A DNA stretch of 64,000 nt, taken from Isoetes taiwanensis (lineage: Eukaryota > Streptophyta > Lycopodiopsida > Isoetales > Isoetaceae). Shown here piece after piece: positions 49,243 through 60,984 of this stretch. The stretch is taken from positions 2,474,254-2,538,253 of the forward strand of contig JAJEKV010000052.1 in the NCBI GenBank assembly GCA_021234155.1, given 5' to 3'. Within the stretch, counting starts at the first letter, position 1. Every line of letters starts with the position of its first letter. The position numbers were made by a program, and so were the translations under genes. The notes beneath the pieces were generated by a model. It was not told the DNA's origin. It searched no databases and was given only the letters and a program-made list of their open reading frames with translations.

Positions 49243-49760
49243 TCTAATGGCCATTATTACTGATGCCATCGATCCGAGCCATCGGATCAGTATTCTCTGG
49301 GCGAGCATGCATCTCTCCCATGCATGCATTATTTCGTTTGGGGATCGCTATTTCTTGCAATCGACTTCTCATCGGCATTTCTCTTGACTCCCATCCACCC
49401 TCTCTTCCCCTCTTAATGTGTATATTATTGTAAATGTTGTTTTTTATCGCATGGAACGCGTGACCAGCCCTCACTTTTTCGAGGTTTTTTCTCTATTGAT
49501 TTTTTTGTTGGTGATGTGGAGGTCCAGGGGTGATGCGCGACTTCGGTATTCTCTGTGGAACGTGGGTTTTTTTGTGGGAACGTTTAGCAGCCTGGCGTTG
49601 TCCAAGCCCCTTGCCGAGATCTTATCGCTAGGGCTTTTCCTCGAAAACCCGAAAGGGCGGGGTTTTTTAATCCCGACGATAAGCTCTCGGCAGGTACACT
49701 AGCCAACATTTGTAGCAAACAATTTTATTTGGGGTCCAGGTGTTATAACTAGGTATTCCC
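49243..49760 (-). repeat. Dispersed repeat B, copy 2 (inverted)
   Basis: Read on the minus strand it follows copy 1 in order. It has GTGTACCTGCCGAGAGCTTA, AACCCCGCCCTTTCGGGTTT, GATAAGATCTCGGCAAGGGG, GAGGGCTGGTCACGCGTTCC, then GCATGCATGG and GATCGATGG. Similarity is high in the hairpin and lower after it. Confidence 0.75.
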
Positions 49761-50420
49761 TATGCTTTTCATGTTTTGGGTAGCTTGCGATGTGCATCTA
49801 CCCACTCTATACCATTGTAGAAAAACTGCTGAGATGAATAAAAAGCCACGGAGCTTTTGTCTGTTTTCATGCGTGCCCTTATTCGAGAATCGTTTTTCTG
49901 GTGGTGAAAAACTTTTTGGTATTTTCTCATATGAATATGCCCTAAATGTGACTCAAACTTTAATTATTGTTTACATTTTCACAAAGTTAGCAAATAATCA
50001 TGTTATGAGTATGGGAACTTATACCTCGCTTTGATGTCAAGTATGACATTCAAAAACTTAATGAATTCAACATAATCATCATATAATATTGCAACAGATA
50101 ATATATTATTGCAATATAATCATGCTTTTTAAGAGGATGGGAATTTCAGATGATCTACTGCAAAGTGTTGTTGCGTTGTACTAGAGAGTCCATGTTTCAG
50201 GGGATGTTTTCGCAGACAGAAACTACATTTTTTTTTTTTTTTTTTTAACTAGAAATTAGTGTTGCTTTTGATGACATTGATACATGGAACTTCATATTAC
50301 AAATTACAAAGGCAAAAGAACATTATCAAAACATGTAATTTCTATACAAAGTAATTAAACGTGCATTTGACTAGTTTGTCCCCCCCTTTTTTGTTGCATG
50401 CTGCGAATGCATGGCGTCGT
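49761..50420. other. Non-coding stretch
   Basis: One short frame (49762-50034) without a domain and a T run at 50228-50246. Confidence 0.4.
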
Positions 50421-50422
50421 GG

Positions 50423-50492
50423 CGCCATTTGCATCCTTAAGGTGCCACTTATTTTATTTTATTTTTTAAGCATACTGAGGATGCAAATGGCG
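50423..50492. repeat. Stem-loop with 15-bp perfect arms
   Basis: CGCCATTTGCATCCT (50423-50437) pairs with AGGATGCAAATGGCG (50478-50492). The 40-nt loop is made of TTTTA repeats. A third, direct CGTCATTTGCAT follows at once. Confidence 0.8.
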
Positions 50493-52410
50493 TCATTTGC
50501 ATTATACATTCGCTATACCAGACACCAGACTAGATGCTAAATATAAAGGTATTCAAATGTCTAAAACCATTATACATTGAGTGCCATCACATTACATTCT
50601 GTTAAAAAACAATTCACATTACATTCTATTAAAAAGAACAATTAACAAGTAAAGCAAAACTTGTCTCTCATGATGCAATAATAGTACAATTCGATGGAGA
50701 ATGCATACAATTCGATGGAGAGTGCATGCATGAGAGTTTGAAATTAGGAGCAAGAAAATTGATCCTTATATAACATTCTTCACATTGTTTAGATGCAAAA
50801 TGAACTATTCTTACATGTGTAGACTAGAGCACAATAATTTTTGCATTCCTAAATCTTTAACATTTGTTGTTAATGATCCATTCTTTTGCATAGGCAGGTG
50901 GTTGTGCTCAGTTGGATCGGTTTGTCCACTGGGTTTATAATCCTGTCTTTGCATTTTATGTTGCTCTGGTTTTTAGTTGGTGAATAAAGCTTGTCGTCCT
51001 TCAAAAAAAAAAACATTTGTTGTTAATGAAGCCTAAAGGTTTTGAGAGTCCTTAGGCACAACTTAAACAATAGTATATGGTTTATTCTTGAATTCATTCA
51101 AATAGAACCATTTTGAGCCTATACTTCCTTACTTGTCGAGGGAACCATTTTTTTCTAAAGGTAAATAAGGTTCTTTGAAGGGTGGAATAAGGTTCTTTGC
51201 TATGAGATTAGGCATGTTGCTGGACAAATTTAGACAAAAAATTCCACGTATTTCAAGAAACAGATTTAGAGATACGACAAGTCAGAGATTTCCTCAGCTT
51301 CGCATCGATTCTTTCTGAGGCATCTCTCGCTCAGTCAGGTCTTTTTTTTCTTTTTTCTTTTTTTTTTTCCCTCTTCGTTTGTGGGCAGCATTCGAGATCG
51401 AAGGTAACTGATATGGCCGGGGCATCTCCTTTCTTCTACCTTTGCTTGGTTGCACCGATTCCTTCATCTTATTGTGGGCTCCATTACAAAGGATGTGTAT
51501 CGAATGTCTTAGCCAATCAATTCACTGAAGATTTGGGTGCCTGTACTTAAGTGAAGGTGTCCGACAGCCATAGCCGTGCTTCATCGACCCTTCTACTGTT
51601 CCCTTGCTGTTCTGAACTTCGCTATCCCAGCTTCGATGGCATGGTCTTGGCGATTTTATCAGATTTGAAGCTCTACTGTACCATGATGGTGAAGCAAGTA
51701 GTTTAACCGGAGTTGAAAGGCATTTTTTGGCTACCTATTGCTTCGGAGTCTGCCATGGCAAAGAGCTTCATTTAGCCATTTTGCATTTTCGTCTAATCTT
51801 CCAAGGCAAAAGCAAATGGCCATGCCTTCAGGCTTTTTCCTTCAATGGCCATGTCCTACTTCCATTTCTTTTTGTAAACAGCATCAAGCATGCTGGAACC
51901 ATCTGCATATTTGATTACAGATTATGGGCATGTGCTCAAATGCTAGACTGTAAATCATTGAACTTCTATTTATATGTATCGATGTGCCTATGGCATTCTC
52001 TCATTTAATAAAGTGCAATGTGTTCTTTCATTTTAGAGTTTCTCTGCCATGGTGAAGTACGAATCAACGCAGATTTGCTTCCAACCTAGGTTTCGGCCCC
52101 TTCCTTCCGTTTTACAGTTTTTGATGTGCTTATGTCCCACTGCCTTTTTCAAAAACGAATCTTTTTCTATCAGTCTTGATTCATTTTTTTCGTCTAGCAA
52201 GTAGAATCCATCCTTCAGATGGTGGCCAAGTGCAACTTATTTGCAGCGATCAACTGCTGCCTCTGCCCATCTTGTCAACTGCTACTCGAGAATGCCGGCA
52301 AGGATTAGAAATGTGTCAAAAACCCCCATTTCAGCCACACATTGTACAAGAGTCACCTAAAAAACCCCCTAGGTGAGAGTATATGTATGATTCAAGCCAA
52401 AGAAAAGAAA
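50493..52410. other. Non-coding stretch
   Basis: The frame 51727-52008 (93 codons) has no motif I recognise. The C/T-rich part at 51300-51400 could be a leader of an unseen gene. Nothing more can be supported. Confidence 0.4.
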
Positions 52411-52413
52411 ACC

Positions 52414-53757
52414 CTTTTGGGTCGCTCACCTAGACTGTACGGTTAAAACTATGTGAATCCCTCTGGTTACTGTTCCACTATGATGTGCTATGAAAATTAC
52501 CTAAAGACCTGATGCAGTATTTGAGCTTGTCTCCCCATCTTTAACGCCAAGTAAAAATTTGATTAATATTTAATTGATGTAAGGAAGCAATACCTTCCCA
52601 ACATTGCTTCTTGCTACAAAATGAACTTTGTGGGAACCAAGTATTCTATAGCCCTAAGTAAAGTTTTGATTTTAGTGAAGCGATAACACTCCAATATTTC
52701 TTCTAGATTACAGTTTAATTCAAATTGTACTGAACAGAGCTAAATATAGCAGGGTGGCATGTAACGCAAAATTCAAGAGTTACATTAAATTTTGGGGCTC
52801 AAAATTATCTTATAAGCCTCCCCAAGGAATCTTCTCATTGGATGCTTCATTTTGCAAGATTATTGTTAGTATCAGAAACTATAACTGTGGGCTTTCAAAG
52901 TATCATCTTATTTTGATGTCTGAAAATGCCTCGAAACTTTAGAGAGAGAAAGTAGTGCCGAGAGCAGAGCAAGCAGAGCAGACGCTATAGAGCAGGCACT
53001 ATAGAGCAGGTGCTAGGTGGCAAACAATGGAAATGGATGGATGAGAAGAATCTCAGATGAAACATTAAGAAATTACCAAAATTATATACTAGCCAAGCAC
53101 TTTTATGATCGATCAGAATAGGGTTGGATTAAAGCCTTGGGACCAGTTTTATGAACATATCTTAAAATCGCATTGCTGAGGCACCCACTTTAGGTTCTCT
53201 TTATCACGTGCTTTGTAAAGATTCGGATCCCAAAGACTTCACCAATAACCTATTTAATAAAGCCAAGAAAACACACATTTGATATACCTAGATTGAAGTT
53301 GTGGCTGGTGAATGTAAATGAAACCCAACTTTGAGTTTAAGGGTTAGCTATACGTTCTTAACAATGACGCTGTGATATCGGAGTAGCCCGGCTATAGCAT
53401 AAAAGGCAAAGTTGCTCGCAGAATAGGTTTTAGCTGGAGTTTGGTAAATAGAAGCCCATTAGCTGGCATTTGTTGGCCAATAATCTCTTCACCAGCAATG
53501 CTGTAGCAGAAAAAAAAATTCTCTTTTGCCTTCAAGGACACGTGTCGAAAAAATGTCTGAAATTTGTTGCAAGTCGGACAACCTTAAAACGACCTAAACT
53601 AAATTACTTATGTCTAGATATGAAATATAAACATTGACAAAAATGGTGTCTAGAGGAAATCACTTGGTAAATGAAGCTCAAGCTTTATGAAATATTGTAC
53701 AAGTTTTTTCTTTCTTTTGGTACGTAAATTATACAATGGATATCCCCAAGTGGGATT
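52414..53757. repeat. Repeat X, most complete copy
   Basis: Blocks 52414-53019 and 53370-53757 are each found again inside the copia element (56643-57486 and 57495-58092) at about 90-95% identity. The middle part, 53020-53369, is present only here. Identity begins at CTTTTGGGTC and ends at GGATATCCCCA. There is no coding potential. It adjoins the 3' side of the lectin-like gene. Confidence 0.8.
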
Positions 53758-54058
53758 GATAGAAAGAATTAGAACAAAGTGTAGGAGGGGGGTGGCTCTT
53801 GCTACTTAGTACCAATGCTTGTACTAGAATGCTATTGCCAGTGCCATCTTCATCCAAGCTTAGATACAGGCTTGTAGATGTTCCACGAAGATTACAGTAA
53901 TATGCTAAGACCAATCAATGAGATCGTCCACAAGACAAGATGGAGAGGCGACTTCAACAAATTTGTATATAGGACACTAACAAAAAAGAAAAAGCAAGAA
54001 GTCGTGAGTACGAGCTTGAGCCTACATACTGATAAATATGACAAGAATATGTAGGTAC

Positions 54059-54995
54059 CTGGAACCATTGAAGACAATATCCCGAGGGCGTGTGGGAGTG
54101 GATGGTGGTCGAGGAGGGGATAGTGCTAGGGGTGATGGTGGAGGTGATGAAACCTTAGGTGGCGAGGGGCTGGAAATAATTGGAGGTGGGGATGAGACAA
54201 CAGGAGGAATTGAGGGGATAGTAGAGGCTGAGGGGGATAAAACAACCGAGGGATAGTAGGGGGGAGGAGGAGATAAAACAACCGGAGGTGATAGTAGGGG
54301 GGAGGGGGGGATGAAACAAATGGAGGGGGTATATGGGAGGCGGGGCGATATTACGGGAGGCGGATTGATTCGGGAGGGGATGGTGGTATGGGTGGTGGTA
54401 TTGAAGGGGGGGGATAGGTGGGCGGTGATGGGGGTATGGGCGGCAGTATGGCTGGTGGAGGATAGATGGGAGGTGATGGGGGTATGATTGGTGGAGGATA
54501 GATGGGAGGTGATGGGGGTGCTATGGATGGACTTGGGGGAGACCTGTTTTTAGCATAATGGGTTAAGTCTCCAGAGTTGCTAAGGGAAATATAAACATCG
54601 GACAAGTTGGCTTTTTCGTATTCATCAAGAATGAAGACAATATTATACAACCAATACGTCTGGAGGATATAACCTGTGTCGTCAATCACAAGAGCACAGC
54701 GATCGTCAGCAGAGTAATCTCCAAGCATCATGACGGGCCCCCATAGTTTGGTCACAGTTGCGCCATTAGCCACTCCAAACGAACACCAATTCAGCCCTCA
54801 GTCTGGTGGATCTTGTGTTACTGACAAAAACAAGCTGTACAGCCCGTTTGATGAGTACAGAAAGATCTTCACCTGCGGAAATGCCTTGCTCTTATCTGCT
54901 AGCATGTATGAAAATGTTCCATATGTTGCTCCTCCGACTCGCAGAATGATCTCACACATGAAGGCGCCTATCAGCAGCGCCTTCATTGCACCCAT
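54059..54995 (-). pseudogene. Bulb-lectin-like, proline-rich secreted protein (exon 1), one in-frame stop
   Basis: MGAMKALLIGAFMCEIILRV.. looks like a secretion signal. It is followed by a domain that resembles bulb-type (mannose-binding) lectins: FLYSSNGLYSLFLSV, WCSFGVANGATVTKLWGP, GDYSADDRCALVIDDTGY. After it comes a long Ser/Pro/Tyr linker (SPPSPSIAPPSPPIYPPP and repeats), as in extensin-like or receptor-kinase hinge regions. TGA at 54798-54800 breaks the lectin part. A frameshift near 54351 changes the frame inside the proline-rich part, which continues to TTCCAG|GTACCT (54059/54058), a likely donor. No kinase or later exon can be recognised downstream; repeat X lies there. A second copy of the 5' end is at 63541-63660. 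Function is inferred from family resemblance only. Confidence 0.5.
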
Positions 54996-55038
54996 CTCTC
55001 ATTTCGCTTTCGTCCTTCGTTCTATAATAGTGCTCCTT

Positions 55039-55578
55039 ATCGGACTCTTGTATGGAAAGGGAGAGTGCTTTTTTTTTGCTTATCATTACTAGAATAAGAT
55101 TTATAATTAGTTATCGATCGAGGAGTACTTGATAAATCAAGATTCTCCAAGATCGATAACTAATTATCGCGATTCTCCAATACCGATAACTAATTATCAA
55201 GATTCCTCCAAGATCGATATAACTAATTATCGATATTCTCCAATATCGATAACTAATTATCGGCATCTCTCCAAGAATTATCGATCGATAACTAATTATC
55301 AAGATTCTCCAAAGATCGATAACTAATTATCAGTACTTAATTAGCAGCCCGATAAGGCGGTTATCGGGTCGTCGCTTCTGATGTCACCTTTGATAACCGC
55401 CTCGGCCCTAACGGGCCTCGGCAGTTATCAAACACGTACAGACTCGGCCCTAACGGGCCTCGTCTGACGTGTCCAAAATGCGTGGCCTCGGCTGTACGTC
55501 CGAGGCCAGGTATTTGGCACGTAAGGCCGAGGCCCCACGCATTTTTGGTTATCAGCCTTAGCTAGACCGATAACCTTA
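55039..55578. mobile_element. 540-bp insertion with short inverted ends and internal minisatellite
   Basis: The paralogous copy near 63662 reads GTGCTCCTTGGCGGC without this segment. Here CCTT at 55035-55038 and at 55579-55582 flank it. The ends TTATCGG and CCGATAA are inverted. It contains the 55095-55335 minisatellite and a G/C-rich part with CTCGGCCCTAACGGGCCTCG twice (55401 and 55443). No coding content, so a non-autonomous DNA element is likely. Confidence 0.65.
55095..55335. repeat. Minisatellite GATTCTCCAA-GATCGATAACTAATTATC
   Basis: About seven units of 30-36 bp. GATCGATAACTAATTATCGATC-like parts are themselves palindromic. Both 63-65-codon frames across it are products of the repeat. 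Confidence 0.85.
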
Positions 55579-55582
55579 CCTT

Positions 55583-55688
55583 GGCGGCTTGCAGATTCTT
55601 TTATAATCGTGGTAAGCATCTAACACGTCTTTACATGCCTGTTTCTGAGTACTTTCATGATTCCTCTTGTGATTTAGGGTTTTTGTTA
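55583..55688. other. Lectin-locus upstream fragment, interrupted copy
   Basis: TTGGCGGCTTGCAGATTCTT to GGGTTTTTGTTA. It matches 63663-63780 except for a 10-bp difference near 55668. It lies between the 540-bp insertion and the copia element. Confidence 0.8.
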
Positions 55689-55919
55689 TGTTGAAACAAG
55701 TGAACGATGAAGTAAACAAGAAGCCAAGCTTTGTATTGCAAGAAGACGATACAACAGAGAAGAGGCGCACCAAATCAGTGCGTACTGGTCCTCTTTTATA
55801 ATCCCAAAAGGGATCTTCTAAAGATAGCAACTGAATAACAGAATATCTAAAACAGTAGTGTTAAGATTTGATCATGAGAAGGTTACTGCATCATTATCTT
55901 GACAGGTCCACGTCCAATA
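55689..55919 (-). repeat. 3' LTR of the copia element
   Basis: Plus-strand ends TGTTGAAACAAG and CACGTCCAATA. It matches 61964-62193 at about 93% with small indels (for example GCACCAAATCAGTGCGTACT against GCCAAATCGGTCGCGTCATC). Confidence 0.92.
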
Positions 55920-55942
55920 CCCCCACTCAAGATAAGGGTGGA

Positions 55943-56642
55943 TCAAATCGGAGCAGAAGTTAAACCAATGAACTGGAGAATCTGAGCCAATTTTGGTCGA
56001 GGGAGAGCTTTTGTCAGCATGTCGGCAGCCATGTGAGATGTAGGACAGTAAGATAGAGTGATAAGGCCTTGCTGAACAATATCACGAACAAAGTGATATT
56101 TGATGTCAACATGTTTCATACGTTTGTGCAGAACGGGATTATGAGAAATGGCAATAGCTCCCTGATTATCAACATAAAGTGGAAGGCCAGGAGCAGAAAG
56201 AATGTGAAGTTCCATAGCCAAGCGCTGAAGCCAAATAGCCTCGTTGGTGGCATGAGCAATAGCACAGTATTCTGCTTCAGTAATGGATTGGGCCACGCAC
56301 CTTTGCTTAGAACTACTCCAAGAAATGGCACCACCAGCAAGCATAAAAAGATAACCAGAAGTGGACTTGCGGTCATGAATACTGCCTCCCAGTCTGAATC
56401 ACAGTAGGCAACAATTTGGTTACCCCCACTAGCTGTGTAGTGTATACCATGTGAATGAGCACCTGCAATATAGCGGATCTGATGTTTAAGGGATTGACAA
56501 TGAGTAAGGCGGGGATCAGTAGTGAATTGACTCAGCTTACAAAGGGGAAAGGCAAGATCTGGGCGTGTGGATGTGGCAGCAAAATTGATAGTCCCAAGAA
56601 ATTGACGATAATGATCTTTGTAAAATTGAAGAGAAGAAGTGA
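55943..56642 (-). pseudogene. copia RNase H and end of reverse transcriptase
   Basis: The minus strand shows FYKDHYRQFLGTINF, RPDLAFPLCKLSQF, YIAGAHSHGIHYT and YCDSDW. After a frameshift come [50 protein letters not shown] and ADMLTKALPRPK, the usual copia C-terminus. The frameshift after DSDW is also present in the second copy at 58.2 kb. Confidence 0.9.
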
Positions 56643-58091
56643 CCTGATGCAGTATTTGAGCTTGTCTCCCCACCTTTAGCGCCAAGAAAAAATTTGGTTA
56701 ATATTTAATTGATGTAAGGAAGCAATACCTTTCCAACATTGCTTCTTGCTACAAAATGAACTTTGTGGGATCCAAGTATTCTATAGCCCTAAATAAAGCT
56801 TTGATTCTAGTGAAGCGATAACACCCCAATATTTTTTCTAGATTACAGTTTGATTCAAATTGTATTGAACTGAGCTAAATATAGCAGGGTGGCATGTAAT
56901 GCAATACATTAAAATTTGGGGCTCAAAATTATCTTTTATGCCTCCCCAAGAAATCTTCTCATTGGATGCTTCGTTTTGCAAGATTATTGTTAGTATCAAA
57001 AACTATAACTGTGGGCTTTCAAAGTATCATCCTATTTTGATGTCTGAAAATGTCTTGAAACCTTAGAGAGAGAGAAAGTAGCATACCCAGAGCAAAGCAA
57101 GCAGAGGATGTGACATTGGAGTAGCCCGGTTATAGCATAAAAGGCAAAGTTGCTTGCAGAACAACTTTTAGTTGGAGTTTCATAAATAGAAGCCCCATTA
57201 GCTGGCATTTATTGGCCAATAATCTCTTCACCAGCAATGCTGTAGCAGAAAAAAATTCTCTTTTGTCCTTCAAGAACACGTGTCGAAAAAATGTCTAAAA
57301 TTTGTTGCAGACTGAACAACCTTAAACGACCTAAACTAAATTACTTATGTCCAGATATGAAATATAAACATTGACAAAAATGGTGTCTAGAGGAAATCAC
57401 TTGGTAATTGAAGCTCAAGCTTTATGAAATATTGTACAAGTTTTTTCTTTCTTTTGGTACGTAAATTATACAATGGATATCCCCAATGTAAATTCTTTTG
57501 GGTCACTCACCTAGACTGTACAGTTAAGACTATCTGAACCCCCCTTGTTACTGTTCCACTATGACGTGCTATGAAAATTTCCTAAAGACTTGACGCAATG
57601 TTTGAGCTTGTCTTCCCATCTTTAGCGCCAAGTAAGGATTTGATGGAATATTTAATTGATGTAAGAAAGCAATACCTTCCCAATATTGCTTCTTGTTACA
57701 AAATGAACTTTGCGGGATTCAAGTATTCTATAGCCCTAAATAAAGTTTTGATTCTAGTGAAGCGATAACACCCCAATATTTCTTCTAAATTACAGTTTGA
57801 TTCAGATTGTATTGAACTGAGCTAAATATAACAAGTTGGCATGTAATGCAAAATTGAAGTGTAGCATTAAATTTTGGGGCTCAAAATTGTCTTATAAGCC
57901 TCTCCAAGGAATCTTCTCATTGGATGCTTCGTTTTGCAAGATTATTGTTAGTATCAGGAACTATAGCTATGGGCTTTCAAAGTTCATCTTATTCTGATGT
58001 TTGAAAATGTCTTGAAACCTTAAGAGAGAGAAAGTAGTGCCAAAAGCGGAGCAAGCAGAGCAGATGCTATAAAGTAGGCACTATAGAGCAG
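56643..58091. repeat. Permuted double copy of repeat X inside the copia element
   Basis: 56643-57486 equals the middle and end blocks of repeat X. 57495-58092 equals its start and middle blocks. The order is thus middle-end-start-middle, what one would see across the junction of two tandem or circularised copies. Both sides join the copia sequence at GTGA-type microhomology (56638 and 58090). Confidence 0.8.
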
Positions 58092-58535
58092 GTGAAGTTC
58101 CATAGCGAAGCGCTGAAGCCAAATAGCCTCGTTGGTGGCATGAGCAATAGCACAGTATTCTGCTTCAGTAGTGGATTGGGCCACGCACCTTTGCTTAGAA
58201 CTACTCCAAGAAATGGCACCACCAGCAAGCATAAAAAGATAACCAGAAGTGGACTTGCGGTCATGAATACTGCCTGCCAGTCTGAATCACAGTAGGCAAC
58301 AATTTGGTTACCCCCACTAGCTGTGTAGTGTATACCATGTGAATGAGCACCTGCAATATAGCGGATCAGATGTTTAAGGGATTGACAATGAGTAAGGCGG
58401 GGATCAGTAGTGAATTGACTCAGCTTACAAAGGGGAAAGGCAAGATCTGGGCGTGTGGATGTGGCAGCAAAATTGATAGTCCCAAGAAATTGACGATAAT
58501 GATCTTTGTAAAATTGAAGAGAAGAAGTGACAGGT
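58092..58535 (-). repeat. Duplicated 3' reverse transcriptase segment
   Basis: Nearly identical to 56195-56642 (including the frame break after DSDW). The second copy continues into the intact-order reverse transcriptase on its right; the first continues into RNase H on its left. Confidence 0.9.
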
Positions 58536-59345
58536 TCATCATCCGGTAACAAATGGAGGCCAGGATCTAATGGAGTATGAACAGGATTACAAGAGGCAAG
58601 GCGGGAAGTGACGAGCAGATCCTTGAGATATTTGGCCCTTGAGATATTTGGATTGGTGAAGGTGTAGAGACCCTTTCTGCTGATCATAATCAACTTGAAG
58701 ACCAAGAAAATGGTGGATATGGCCGAGATCTTTCATGTGAAAGACTTGTTGCAACTGTTGTTTGAGAGCAAGAAGCTTGGATTCATCAGCAGCTACAATG
58801 AGGAGATCATCAACATAACACAAGAGGATAATTGGACTGGGCTGATGGCAGAAATAAAGGCTTGGATCAGAGGTGCTTTGAGTAAACTGTAACTCAAGAA
58901 GAGTGGAGTGTAGACGTTCATACCAGGTCCGAGAAGCCTGTTTGAGACCATACAGGGCTTTATGAAGAAGACAAACTGTGTCAGCAGCAGAACCTTGGAC
59001 AAAACCTTCAGGCTGTTCCATGAAGACTTCCTCTTTGAGAATACCATTGAGAAAGGCGTTATTTACATCCATTTGATGGATGAAATAATGGTGGAGAGTG
59101 GCAAATGCCAGTACAGTGCGAATTGAGGCCATTTTGGCAACTGGAGCGTAAGTCCATCATAATCAATACCGGCAATTTGGGAGAATCCACGGGCTACCAA
59201 TCGCGCCTTGAAACGATGAAGAGACCCATCAGGCTTGAATTTCAATTTGTAAACCCATCTAGACCCAACAACATGACGATCTGCGGGGCGAGGAACGAGG
59301 CTCCAAGTATGAACTTGATGAATAGACTGAATTTCTTCTGTCATA
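58536..59345 (-). pseudogene. copia reverse transcriptase
   Basis: WSLVPRPADRHVVGSRWVYK, FKPDGSLHRFKARLVARGFS, QMDVNNAFLNGILKEEVFM, LYGLKQASRTWYERL, LLCYVDDLLIVA (YVDD active site, near 58800) and DLGHIHHFLGLQV. Frames break near 59130 and near 58640, where TTGAGATATTTGGCCC is duplicated. Confidence 0.92.
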
Positions 59346-60914
59346 GCAGCAACCCATTGTGCGTGATGAGGACTGTTGGTGGCAGCAGAGTATGAAGACG
59401 GTTCATAAGGAAGCTCAGAGAGGGCAAGACTATAGTCTTGGTGCCAAAGAGGAGGGATCTACGGTCGTTGAGGACTCACCGTAAAAGGGCGTGGGAAGGA
59501 AGGGGTGGAGGAGGCGGACTAGAAGGTGCAGGTAAAGTATCTGGTGAGAGTGCAGCAGGTGGTGAGGAAGGCACAGATGGCGGCTGAGCAGGAGCAGGAT
59601 CGGATAGGACAGGAGCAGGATTGGATAGAGAAGGAAGCGGGTCTTCAACCAGAGTGAAAGAACAGGGATTTTCAAGGGAAATATGGCAGGACTCAAACTC
59701 ATTGAAGCGAACATGAGTACTGATAATCAGAGTTTTGGTAGCAAGATCCAACAAACGATAAGCCTTGCGATTAGTGCAGTATCCCAGGAACATACATTCT
59801 TTGACAAAGGGCGAAAATTTGGATCCGCGGACTATGAGGAATATGAGCAAAAGCACGGCATCCAAAGACTCGAAGATGAGAGAAAGCAACAGATTTGCCC
59901 GTCCAGACTTCTTCAGGGAGACGACCTGCAAGAGCACTACGAGGTGTACGATTGCTGAGATAAACAGCAGTAGCCACTGCTTCGGCCCAATAAGTGCCTG
60001 GAACGTGCATGGCAAGAAGCAAGGTGCGAGCCATCTCAATGATGGTGCGATTAGCACGCCAAAGACGCACCATTTTGTTCTCGAGAGGAAGGAGCGTTGA
60101 GTCGGTGTCAATACCATGTGTTGCACGTAAGAATTGAATATATTGGAACAAAATTCTCCGCCATCATCGGTTCAATAGTAATAATGTGATCTTGTGTTGC
60201 ACGTTCAATTTCCCGATGAAAAAGAAGAAAGAAGTCATATGCTTGACTTTTGGCCTGAAGAAAATAAACAAAGATCTTTCTGCTGAAGTCATCCAATATG
60301 AGAAAAAAATATTGTGCGTTGCTGACAGAAGGGGGACTGATTGGGCCACAGAGATCAAGATGAAGAAGCTCCAGACGGTGATGGGAAGTGGAAGAAGATG
60401 ACGGGAAATGAGCTCTAGTGGTCTTGCCTTGCATGCAAGCATTACATGGAGTGAAGACAGTGGCAGGCTGGCGAAGATGATGGTGAGTGATCAGATGATG
60501 AAGACGTCGTGGAGAAATATGGCCAAGACGGTAATGCCAAAGATTCTGAGGAGTGGGTGGTGAAATAGCAAGATGTGCATATTCTGCAGGGAGAGTACCA
60601 TCTGCTATGCGATAAAGATTGCCAAAACGAACTCCGGTAAGTAGGACTTTATCATAAGAATTCAGAACTTCACAGACGTTGGCATTAAAAGCAACCCGGA
60701 GGCCTGCATCAGTCAGCTTGCTCACAGAAATAAGATTCTTTTGTAAATCTGGGACATGTAATACATTTCGAACCATTTTGACATTGCCATTTGAAAGTGG
60801 AACAGAAACAGTGCCTTGAGCAATTGCATAACATCTGCTATGATCTCCCATGTGCACTGGACGGGGAGAAGACATGATATTATAAGTCACAAAGAATTGT
60901 CGATATGGAGACAT
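59346..60914 (-). pseudogene. copia integrase region
   Basis: LWHYRLGHISPRRLHHLITH then CNACMQGK is the GAG-pre-integrase zinc site. DLCGPI and LILDDFSRKIFVYFLQAK are the core. After a frame break comes RANRTIIEMARTLL, YWAEAVATAVYLSNRTP and VFGCRAFAHIP, then ECMFLGYCTNRKAYRLLD and a Pro/Ser-rich linker (59500-59620). Stops and shifts lie near 60110-60150, 59780 and 59500. Confidence 0.9.
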
Positions 60915-60960
60915 GTGACTTGTTGCACCAGAGTCGAGATACCAAGAAGGATCAGGCAGA
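60780..60960 (-). pseudogene. copia protease
   Basis: SWYLDSGATSHMSPY near 60900-60945 contains the aspartic protease motif DSGA. It continues in frame into the integrase region. Confidence 0.85.
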
Positions 60961-60984
60961 TCATGATCAGCATTGACAGAATAA

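Noticed and set aside
54038..54256. Glycine-rich plus-strand frame
   Set aside because: Complement of the Ser/Pro-rich hinge of the lectin-like gene, which has a signal peptide and a donor site on the other strand.
55111..55326. Frames encoding repeated ITNYxDSP or IISYRYWRI words
   Set aside because: Both strands are open because of the 33-bp-like tandem unit; not a gene.
56069..56407. Plus-strand frames opposite the copia pol gene (also 58092-58549, 59105-60401)
   Set aside because: Shadows of the minus-strand pol reading frames.
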